Below are positions 34,488 through 40,896 of a stretch of DNA of 40,896 nt, piece by piece (positions within the stretch are counted from its first letter, which is position 1; the number at the start of each line of letters is the position of its first letter). The translations under genes and the position numbers were made by a program. This DNA is from Chloroflexota bacterium. GTDB taxonomy: Bacteria; Chloroflexota; UBA6077; FW602-bin22; CADDYW01. The stretch is from contig CADDYW010000032.1 of assembly GCA_902810745.1 (NCBI GenBank), forward strand, positions 1-40,896, in the 5' to 3' direction. The notes below the pieces were generated by a model. It did not search any database. It saw nothing but the letters and a program-made list of their open reading frames with translations, and was not told the origin of the DNA.

Positions 34488-35483
34488 GTGCGCACGGTTG
34501 TCCTGTCGATTGCTCACGAGCCTCACATCCAGTCGTTCATCACCCACGGACCGGGGCGCGCCTATGCACGACGATTCGTCGCGGGCGAGACGCTCGACGA
34601 CGGGATCGATGCCGCCGTCCGTCTCGGTCAGAAGGGCGCGCGGATCAGCCTCGACTATCTCGGTGAATCGGTCTCAAGCTTCGCCGACGCCGAAGCCGCC
34701 CTCGCGGTGTACCACACGACAATCGAGCGTCTTCGCCGCCTGGACGTGCCGGTCAGCCTCTCGGTCAAGCCGTCGCAGTTCGGAGTAAAGCTCTCCCCGG
34801 AGCGATGCCTCGCGCTTCTCGCCGAGGTCGTGGCTGATGCTGCGACGGTTCCGGTCGGGGTCCGTCTCGACATGGAAGACTCGTCCTGCACCGACGCGAC
34901 GCTCTGGCTCGCGGATCAATTGCGCCAGCGCGGCCTTCCCGTCGGGGTCGTTCTGCAGGCGGCACTGTATCGGACGCCGGCCGATCTCGAGACGGTCCTG
35001 GCGGTCGGAGGCTCGGTCCGTCTCTGCAAGGGTGCGTATGCCGAGCCCGCGTCGATCGCGTACCCGCGCAAGGCCGACGTCGACGCCGCCTACGAGCGCC
35101 TTCTCGAGCGGCTCCTGGTCCACGCGGCGTCGACCTCCGCTCCAAACCCGTCTCATCTGCCGTGGGCGGCGATCGCCACGCACGACGAGAAGCTGATTCG
35201 TCGGGCGCTCGATCTGATCCATCGTTTGAATCTGAGGCCGGACGCGTACGAGTTCCAGATGCTTTTCGGCGTGCGGCGCGACCTCCAGGAGAAGCTGATC
35301 GACATGGGCTATCCGCTGCGGGTCTACACGCCCTGGGGACCGTCGTGGTATCCGTATCTCTCGCGGCGCCTGGCCGAGCGCCCCGCGAATCTGATCTTCT
35401 TCGTGTCGTCGCTCCTGTCCGAGTCATTCGCGAAGCGGTCGAACGCGACGTCGCGAGCCGGCGTTGGCTCGGCACGCCGTTAG
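34488..35483 (+). CDS. Proline dehydrogenase
   Basis: 331-residue FAD-dependent enzyme of the one-domain type, oxidising proline to pyrroline-5-carboxylate. GTG 34488 follows GAGGAGGAAGGA. TIM-barrel motifs appear in order: SLDYLGES, SLSVKPSQFGVKLS, VRLDMEDSS, VVLQAALYRT, VRLCKGAYAEP, AIATHDEKL, YEFQMLFGVRRDLQ and RVYTPWGPSWYPYLSRRLAERPAN, the last with the substrate-binding YxxRRxxE. No pyrroline-5-carboxylate dehydrogenase adjoins it. Confidence 0.95.
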   Translation: MRTVVLSIAHEPHIQSFITHGPGRAYARRFVAGETLDDGIDAAVRLGQKGARISLDYLGESVSSFADAEAALAVYHTTIERLRRLDVPVSLSVKPSQFGVKLSPERCLALLAEVVADAATVPVGVRLDMEDSSCTDATLWLADQLRQRGLPVGVVLQAALYRTPADLETVLAVGGSVRLCKGAYAEPASIAYPRKADVDAAYERLLERLLVHAASTSAPNPSHLPWAAIATHDEKLIRRALDLIHRLNLRPDAYEFQMLFGVRRDLQEKLIDMGYPLRVYTPWGPSWYPYLSRRLAERPANLIFFVSSLLSESFAKRSNATSRAGVGSARR

Positions 35484-35633
35484 ACGTCGAGGCACGCGTG
35501 GCGCAACCCGGTCACGTGCGATCGTGACGGTGGCTTCCCTGCCGGGCCGTACCGCATCGCGGCGAACGACTGGCCGGGTCGAAGACGGCGCCGCTGCGAA
35601 GAGCAACGAATCTCCAGCCAGAGTACGAGGCGG

Positions 35634-35912
35634 TCACGCGGCTTTCCGATCATCCTGCGCCGGTTCCACCAGGAGACGGATCAAACCGGCTCGGTCAGGA
35701 GAGGAGGAAGCGCGGTACCGGGTGCGCGGGCCACAGTTCGGCGGGCAGCGACGGCCACGGCTGCATCCTGGATCGAGCATCGCAGGATGTCCCGTCGGGG
35801 TGGGTCGTGACGACTGGATTCCGCGCAACAGGATCAGGAAGACGGTGACTCCAGCGAGGGGAGTGAACAGAAGCGTGGCAAGGATGATGAGGCGCAGACA
35901 CCTGCCACGCAC
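35634..35912 (-). pseudogene. Degraded membrane/zinc-ribbon gene
   Basis: A 92-codon minus frame begins with a convincing transmembrane helix (LRLIILATLLFTPLAGVTVFLILLR). Proteins of this kind in Chloroflexota often continue with CPNCG zinc ribbons. Here the matching region reads CPPNCGPRTRYR, and parts that look like the rest of a ribbon (HPVPRFLLS) lie in another frame, as if several small indels had scrambled it. It lies directly downstream of the DUF6062-type gene. It may be a short membrane protein instead. Confidence 0.35.
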
Positions 35913-35915
35913 TCG

Positions 35916-37100
35916 TCAGCGAATGCCGGGAGCGCCGGCGATCAACGCGACGACCCAGCGCGGGCTCTTCTGCTCGATACCCCGAGGCTCGCCGCGAAAG
36001 CGATAATCCTCCTTGCGAAGATATTCTCCGAGCAGCACGTCAAGATCGTGCCAGATCGGCCGGATCGCTTCGAGTGCCCCGACCCCGCGCATCGCGAGCG
36101 CGCGCCGCAGGTGGGGGATGCAGAGCGGCATATCTGCCTGGGAGCACAGCACGGCCTCGCTCGCTGCCTGGTAGATGCAGACGAAGCATGGGCGCGGGGG
36201 CGGCGAATCTGGCTCCGGCTGACCGAGGCCGAGGTTGCGCATCGCGGTGCGCAGTCTCGGTCTGGGCGCGCTCGACAGCGCGCTGGCGTGCTCGCCAGTG
36301 GTAGCGATCTGCCGACGGTACACCATCTCGCAGTCGTCTCCCGGGGACATCCAGGCGTGCACGTTGCACAGCCCTCCGGAGCCGTCGTCGAGTGACGTCC
36401 ACGACCGGAAACGCTCAAGCTCGCCCCGCAGGGCGACGCAGACGGAGCAGGTGAATGGATCGCTTGTTGCCGCCAGGCGAACCGAAGGTCCTCGGCCGAC
36501 CGGAGTGGCCAGCGCAAAGCGATCGGTTGAGAATAAGCCGGGAGCGCCGGTCGCCCGTACGCGAAGATCGGGGGAGCCGCCGTGCTCCTGCCATCGTGCG
36601 AGCGTGGTCTCCAGGACGGCCGGTCGCAGGGCTGGGCGCAGCGCGCGCATCGCGCGAAGAAGGTGTGGCGCGCAGAGTCCGTCGGAGCGATCCAGTGCCG
36701 AGCGAAGGTCTGGCTCGTCGATCGCCTCCGCGAGCGTTTGGATCGCGTAGTCGCCCGATTCGATCTCCGCGGTGCACGCGGGGCACTGGGCGGCTGGTTC
36801 GGGAATGCCGCGTGGCGGGCCGGCAGTTATTGCCTGCAGCGTGTGCAGAATGTCTCGGTAGATGATCGCCGCGCCGAAGACCTCGCGGACCGCTTCGACG
36901 AAGTACCAGGCGTGACGGTTGCAGAATCCGTGCGCCTCGCGCAGCTTCGCGCGAACGCCGGGATCGTTGACATTTTCGTAGGCGAGGCTGTCCAGGTACC
37001 GCCAGCGCGTCCGCGTGACCAGCGTGCAGACAGCGCAACCTGGCTTCGCAAGCGCATCCAGCAGGTCGTAGAAGGCGGTGTGGCGGCTGACTGTCCGCAT
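35916..37100 (-). CDS. DUF6062-type protein with four CxxC...CxxH units
   Basis: 394 residues from ATG 37100 (GGGGGG upstream). It contains four repeats in which a CxxC pair is followed 19-35 residues later by CxxH: Cys22/25 with Cys60/His63, Cys106/109 with Cys143/His146, Cys218/221 with Cys245/His248 and Cys305/308 with Cys327/His330. Each reads roughly xCxxC...G-L/F-C-x-x-H-A/L. Between them are helices and little else. The N-terminal block (HTAFYDLLDALAKPGCAVCTLV... YLDSLAYENVNDPGVR) is strongly reminiscent of DUF6062. Each unit could bind Zn or an Fe-S cluster. Molecular function is unknown, and there is no signal peptide. Confidence 0.8.
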   Translation of the reverse strand: MRTVSRHTAFYDLLDALAKPGCAVCTLVTRTRWRYLDSLAYENVNDPGVRAKLREAHGFCNRHAWYFVEAVREVFGAAIIYRDILHTLQAITAGPPRGIPEPAAQCPACTAEIESGDYAIQTLAEAIDEPDLRSALDRSDGLCAPHLLRAMRALRPALRPAVLETTLARWQEHGGSPDLRVRATGAPGLFSTDRFALATPVGRGPSVRLAATSDPFTCSVCVALRGELERFRSWTSLDDGSGGLCNVHAWMSPGDDCEMVYRRQIATTGEHASALSSAPRPRLRTAMRNLGLGQPEPDSPPPRPCFVCIYQAASEAVLCSQADMPLCIPHLRRALAMRGVGALEAIRPIWHDLDVLLGEYLRKEDYRFRGEPRGIEQKSPRWVVALIAGAPGIR

Positions 37101-37156
37101 AGAGCCCCCCAGTGGTCACGTCGCAAGCCTGACAGGCGATGCCTGGTGGCGCATAT

Positions 37157-37192
37157 AAAAAAACCCCTACCAACGCATCGCGTCAGCAGAGG
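37157..37192 (-). terminator. Rho-independent terminator, minus strand
   Basis: Read on the minus strand, CCTCTGCTGACGC (37192-37180) pairs over 13 positions with GCGTTGGTAGGGG (37176-37164), with four G-U pairs and a GAT loop, followed at once by seven T (37163-37157). It would end the transcript of the small helical-protein gene upstream or act as an attenuator before the DUF6062-type gene. Confidence 0.7.
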
Positions 37193-37359
37193 CTATCAGC
37201 CACGATCGATGGCGGTTCAGGAGCGTGCTCGGCACCACGGCGAGCCTCATCGCCGTCACATCTACTTTAGCTGACCGACCGTATCTGCGCAAGCGTCGAC
37301 GCATTAGGAATTTGGTCCCGTGCTCGTGCCCCGTGAGGCAGTCTGGTGCCGACTAGCTG

Positions 37360-37770
37360 CTAGACTCGCGTGATGGGCAGCCGATGGACCTCGCGCGCGA
37401 GATCGTCCACCATGATCGACAGTGTCGCGAGTCGCCTGCGAAGAAAATCGGCGTCGGCTGGATCCAGCTGCCCGTAGTTGGCGAGCTCGTCGGCGAGCCG
37501 GGGGTTTAGCGCGTCGCGCAGACGATAGATCTGGTCGAGAATGATCGGCCGCAGATCGTGGGGATCACCGCCCAGCTCAAAGTGCTGGTTGAGCTCCTCG
37601 GCCAGGCGCCGGTACTCGGCAAGCTTCCGGAGGATCGGATCGAGTGTCGCTCTCGGATCGCTGGTACGTGGGACGCACAGATCCAGGAGCGCCTCTACGA
37701 AATAGGTCGTGCGGACGGCCACGGCATAACCAACGTTCAGCCCGACGCGCTGTCCTCGGTTGAGAGCCAC
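37360..37770 (-). CDS. Small helical protein, unknown
   Basis: 136 residues; GTG 37770 has GGAGGTG at eight-base spacing, while the longer frame to 37947 begins with Cys/Pro-rich sequence unlike a real N-terminus. It is predicted almost all-helical (RKLAEYRRLAEELNQHFEL, RPIILDQIYRLRDALNPRLADELAN, ADFLRRRLATLSIMVDDLAREVHR). No family is recognised. A good terminator follows 168 bp downstream. Confidence 0.55.
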   Translation of the reverse strand: MALNRGQRVGLNVGYAVAVRTTYFVEALLDLCVPRTSDPRATLDPILRKLAEYRRLAEELNQHFELGGDPHDLRPIILDQIYRLRDALNPRLADELANYGQLDPADADFLRRRLATLSIMVDDLAREVHRLPITRV

Positions 37771-38153
37771 GCCTACCACCTCCAGAATGTCTCCACCGTC
37801 GCACGGGCCCGAGTGGACACCACACCAGGCATCCGATCGAGTGGTCGGGTCGCACTCGGATGTGTATCGCTGGTAGAGGCCATCGGCCAGGCTGGCGGTT
37901 TGGGCGTGGAGAGCCCCGGCGGGCCTCATCGCCGGCCACGACGGCACGCATCGACCGAGACGGTCAATCCAAGTATAGCCGATCGGCGGATCTGACGCGT
38001 GGCCCGTGGAGCGACCGATCGGACCGTGGATGCTCCGTCCTTCACCGCGTCGCTACGGATCACGCTCCGGTGCTCGCCAGACGTGCCGGAGTCGAGTACC
38101 ATGGTCGCCGCGGGCGGGCGTCGAGATCCGCTCGCGAGACGAAGGAGGGCGTT

Positions 38154-38918
38154 GTGCGCGAAAACCGAGTAAAGGCGCTGTGGCGGGAGGGAAAGCCGGT
38201 CGCGGTCGGCTGGCTGGGCTCGGCCGATGGGTACGTCGTCGAGACGATGGCCCAGGCTGGATTCGATGCGCTGGTGGTCGACATGCAGCACGGGATGGCT
38301 ATCGGTCCTGACCGCGCCGCAGCAGCGTTTCAGGTGATCAGCACGACCGATACGGTGCCGGTCGCGCGCGTTCCCTGGAACGATCCAGTGCCGATTCAGT
38401 ACGTGCTCGACGCGGGCGCGTACGGGGTCATCGTACCGATGGTCAACTCCCGCGACGAGGCGATCAGGGCGGTCGGGGCGTGCCGATACCCGCCGCTCGG
38501 CTACCGCAGTAATGGACCGAATCGCGTTCGCTACTACGCTGGCTCCGATTATTTCGCCAATGCGAACGCACAGGTGATCTGTCTGGTGATGATCGAGACG
38601 GCGGAGGCGGTCGAGCGGATCGATGAGATCGCGAGCGTCCCGGGGCTGGACGGGTTCTACATCGGACCGACCGATCTCGCCATCAGTATGGGATTGCCGC
38701 CGCGCCTGGATCATCCCGATCCCGCCCACGCGGCGGCGTGCCAGAAAGTCCTCGACGCCGCGCGTCGACATGGGCTGGTGGCCGGGATCCACTGCACCGG
38801 TGCCGACGAGGGACGGCGACGCTGCGCCCAGGGATTCAACTTCAACGCCATCGGCGGCGACATCGGCTTCATCGCTGCGGGCGCACGCTCGACGCTGGAG
38901 CGATTCCGATCGAGCTAG
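38154..38918 (+). CDS. HpcH/HpaI-type class II pyruvate aldolase
   Basis: 254 residues from GTG 38154, after GAAGGAGGG; the longer frame upstream lacks support. It is a metal-dependent TIM-barrel aldolase that cleaves 2-keto-4-hydroxy acids to pyruvate plus an aldehyde. Seen are VVDMQHG (catalytic His46), VARVPWND (Arg72), MIETAEAVERID (metal Glu148) and GFYIGPTDLAISMG (metal Asp174). No degradation pathway genes adjoin it, so its aldehyde is unknown. Confidence 0.92.
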   Translation: MRENRVKALWREGKPVAVGWLGSADGYVVETMAQAGFDALVVDMQHGMAIGPDRAAAAFQVISTTDTVPVARVPWNDPVPIQYVLDAGAYGVIVPMVNSRDEAIRAVGACRYPPLGYRSNGPNRVRYYAGSDYFANANAQVICLVMIETAEAVERIDEIASVPGLDGFYIGPTDLAISMGLPPRLDHPDPAHAAACQKVLDAARRHGLVAGIHCTGADEGRRRCAQGFNFNAIGGDIGFIAAGARSTLERFRSS

Positions 38919-39172
38919 CACGTCGATCACCGTGCGCATACGGCCACGGCGAACGGCTCGTCATGCCGTAGCGTCCGCGGGGAGAGGCACAGATCCCCGG
39001 CTCCGGACGGGCGCCTCGTCCGACCGTCGGAGTATCATTCGACGTCGGGCACTCGAAGTGGCTGACGCCGAATGCGTGTCACGTGGCACGACTGGAAGTC
39101 TGGCCCTCCTCGCGCCACCTGCCTTTTGCGACGGTGACGGCCGTTTGCGAACAACTCCGACCGCACGCCCGT

Positions 39173-40896
39173 TCAAGGCGTCGTGTAGGCCTCGACCGTG
39201 TCGAGAGGCGTGGATCCGTTGCTCGTTCCGCCAATCGCGTAGATGCGGTTATCGGATCCTAGCGCCGCGGCGAGGTAGAATCGCGCCGTCGGCATTGGCG
39301 CGACGGTCGTCCAGGTATCGGTCGTCGGATCGTAGGCTTCGACGACGTTGGTAGGCCCGCTGCTGGTCTTGCCGCCGATGGCGTAGATTCGACCGTCGCG
39401 GCCGGTGACCGCGGCCAGCCCCCAGCGCGCCGTGGGCATGGGTGCGCGTGCGGCCCAGGTGTTCGTGCTGGGATCATACATCTCGACGGCTTTGAGCGCG
39501 GCGCCCGTGTCGCTTTCCCCGCCGATCGCGTAGATATGGCCAGTCGAGTCGGTGGCGGCTGCCAGCCAGTAGCGGGGGGTAGGCATGGGCGCGCGCGAAA
39601 TCCAGGTGTTCGTGCCTGGATCGTAGGCCAGCACGTCGCTGAGAACCCCACTCGTGTTATGGCCTCCAATCGAGTAGATCCGGCCGTCGCTCCCCGTGAC
39701 CACCGCTAACCGGTCGCGCGGGGTTAGAAGGGACATTGCCGTGGTCCAGGAGTTCGTGACGGGCGAGTAAGCGTCGACACTGGAGATTGGACCGCTTGTA
39801 ATGTCTCCTCCAATGGCGTAGATTCGGCCGTCCGAGCCGAACGCCGCTGCCAGGTCGTCACGCCCCGTGGGCAGTGGGGCTACTTCGGACCAGGTGCTGG
39901 TCCCCGGGACGTAAACCTCCACTGTACTGAGCTGGAAAACGGTTTCCTCGTCTCCCCCGATCGTGTAGATCGCGCCGGCGGAATCCGTCGCGACGCCGAG
40001 GGAGTGGCGGGCTATCGGCATCGGCGAGACGGACGTCCAGGTATTGCCTACCGCGGTCGTAGCAGTCGCTGTCGGGCTGTCGGTCGGCACCGTGGTCGGC
40101 GAGGGTGTCGGCGTGGGCGAGGGCGTCTCCGTCGCGGTTGAGGTATCGGTTGGCGTCTCGGTCGGCGACACCGTCGCAGTCGGTGTCTCGCTGGGCGTGG
40201 CCGTACTGGTCGAGGTCTCGGATGGAGTCTCCGTCGGCGTTGGTGTCAGGGAATCGGTCGCGGTGGGCGTTGGCGTGATGGTGTCGGTAGCCGTCGCGGT
40301 CGATGTCGGCGTGGGCGTTTCCGTCGCGGTCGGGCTACTCGACGGCGTCGGCGTTGGTGTGTCGGTGCGCGTGGACGTTGGCACCGGCGTCTCGGTTGGC
40401 GATGGAGACGCGGTGGGAGTGGGGGGCACTGTCGGCGTGCTGGTCGAGGTCTCGGTTGCCGTCTCGGTTGGCGAGGGTGTCGGCGTCGGTGTATCGGTCG
40501 CGGTCGGCGTGGGCGTTGGCGAGGCTGTCGCCGACGGGGAGAACGTTGGAGACAGCGTCGACGTCGCCGTATCGGTCACGACCGGCGGTAATGGGGTTTC
40601 GGTATTTGTAGGCGTGGCAGTCTCGGTGATGGTGGGAGTGGGAGTATCCGAAGCGGTCGGCGTCGGCGTTGGCGACGCGGTGAGGGTCGGCGTTGGCGTC
40701 TCGCTGGGTATGGCGGTCGGCGTGTCCGTGCTGGTCGGTGAGCTGGTGGCCGATGAGGTAACGGTGGGCGTCTGGGTCGGCGTATCCGTCGCGGGCTGGG
40801 TTGGCGTGGGCGGGTCTGTCGTCGTGCCCGTCCAGGTCGGGGTAACGGTTGCCAGAGGTGTCGGCGTGCTGGTTGTGGTCGTGCTTGGTGTGACAG
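39173..40896 (-). CDS. Kelch-repeat protein on a long Thr/Pro-rich stalk (N-terminus beyond window)
   Basis: The frame is open to the right edge; about 573 residues are visible. The first 283 or so are a stalk of T-P-T, S-P-T, E-T and D-T motifs with almost no other residues. The C-terminal 290 residues form six Kelch repeats, each with a W (TW...), an R in MPTxR, a DGRIYAIGG strand and a VExYDPxT end, giving a complete six-bladed propeller. Such stalks are typically surface-exposed and O-glycosylated. The missing N-terminus should show whether it is secreted or anchored. The start codon is outside the window. A role as adhesin or carbohydrate-binding protein is inference. Confidence 0.85.
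   Translation of the reverse strand, partial: VTPSTTTTSTPTPLATVTPTWTGTTTDPPTPTQPATDTPTQTPTVTSSATSSPTSTDTPTAIPSETPTPTLTASPTPTPTASDTPTPTITETATPTNTETPLPPVVTDTATSTLSPTFSPSATASPTPTPTATDTPTPTPSPTETATETSTSTPTVPPTPTASPSPTETPVPTSTRTDTPTPTPSSSPTATETPTPTSTATATDTITPTPTATDSLTPTPTETPSETSTSTATPSETPTATVSPTETPTDTSTATETPSPTPTPSPTTVPTDSPTATATTAVGNTWTSVSPMPIARHSLGVATDSAGAIYTIGGDEETVFQLSTVEVYVPGTSTWSEVAPLPTGRDDLAAAFGSDGRIYAIGGDITSGPISSVDAYSPVTNSWTTAMSLLTPRDRLAVVTGSDGRIYSIGGHNTSGVLSDVLAYDPGTNTWISRAPMPTPRYWLAAATDSTGHIYAIGGESDTGAALKAVEMYDPSTNTWAARAPMPTARWGLAAVTGRDGRIYAIGGKTSSGPTNVVEAYDPTTDTWTTVAPMPTARFYLAAALGSDNRIYAIGGTSNGSTPLDTVEAYTTP
40045..40896 (-). repeat. Low-complexity Thr/Pro/Ser/Glu/Asp stalk repeats
   Basis: The DNA is an imperfect array of short units around GGCGTxGGCGT and GTCTCGGT on the plus strand, encoding PTPTxT and TETxT motifs. 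It runs to the window end without a break in frame, consistent with selection for the protein sequence. Length change by slippage is likely between strains. Confidence 0.75.

Overview
The window is GC-rich, densely coded and uses many GTG starts behind clear Shine-Dalgarno sequences. The gene set points to a member of Chloroflexota, most likely Thermomicrobia-like: a CysO/CysM sulfur-carrier cysteine pathway, a DUF6062-type Cys/His protein, a NosD-like beta-helix lipoprotein, a class B PBP with an NTF2-like domain, DUF2085 and DUF2207 membrane proteins and archaeal-type ApgM. This assignment is inferred from gene content, not from a marker gene. No rRNA, tRNA, CRISPR array, insertion sequence or phage gene was seen. 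The region reads as chromosomal core and envelope genes.

Layout. 1-3.2 kb: a DUF2207 membrane protein cut by the left edge, a short DUF2182-like remnant and an aldo/keto reductase. 3.3-7.0 kb: promoter and structured leader, cysO, cysM and a class B penicillin-binding protein. 7.1-10.0 kb: a small zinc ribbon, a Tat-exported peptidoglycan amidase and an overlapping metallophosphoesterase. 10.0-13.4 kb (minus): a secreted beta-solenoid/membrane protein and a CPH-type copper/silver ATPase. 13.7-19.0 kb (plus): a SelA-like PLP enzyme, a lipoprotein cyclophilin, an archaemetzincin-like protein lacking HExxH, a stress-protein-like protein, DUF2085 and apgM. 19.0-22.9 kb: ndk and an FlK-like thioesterase on minus, then a NadD-like protein overlapping an S41 protease that lacks the usual lysine. 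22.9-29.1 kb (minus): a beta-propeller lipoprotein, small ORFs, a propeller-gene remnant, a NosD-plus-propeller lipoprotein, an anti-sigma factor and an ECF sigma factor. 29.2-32.8 kb (minus): a broken permease-like/PBP1A fusion gene and an MFS exporter. 33.1-35.5 kb (plus): a GT9 glycosyltransferase and proline dehydrogenase. 35.6-37.8 kb (minus): a degraded membrane/zinc-ribbon gene, the four-fold Cys/His protein and a small helical protein. 38.1-38.9 kb: an HpcH/HpaI aldolase. 39.2-40.9 kb (minus): a Kelch protein on a long Thr/Pro stalk, cut by the right edge.

CysO and CysM form a protein-bound-sulfur route to cysteine, and CysM keeps the arginine that marks O-phosphoserine users. Much of the rest is envelope biology: two PBPs (one broken), an amidase, anchored beta-solenoids and propellers, lipoproteins and a stalked adhesin-like protein. 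The ECF sigma/anti-sigma pair lies directly upstream of the NosD lipoprotein and may be its regulator.

No complete new multi-gene system is evident. The most interesting points are the four-fold CxxC/CxxH protein, the archaemetzincin homologue without its catalytic motif, the permease-PBP1A fusion that has lost its glycosyltransferase domain, the S41 protease without its lysine, and the CysO C-terminus ending Gly-Gly-Ala-Cys.
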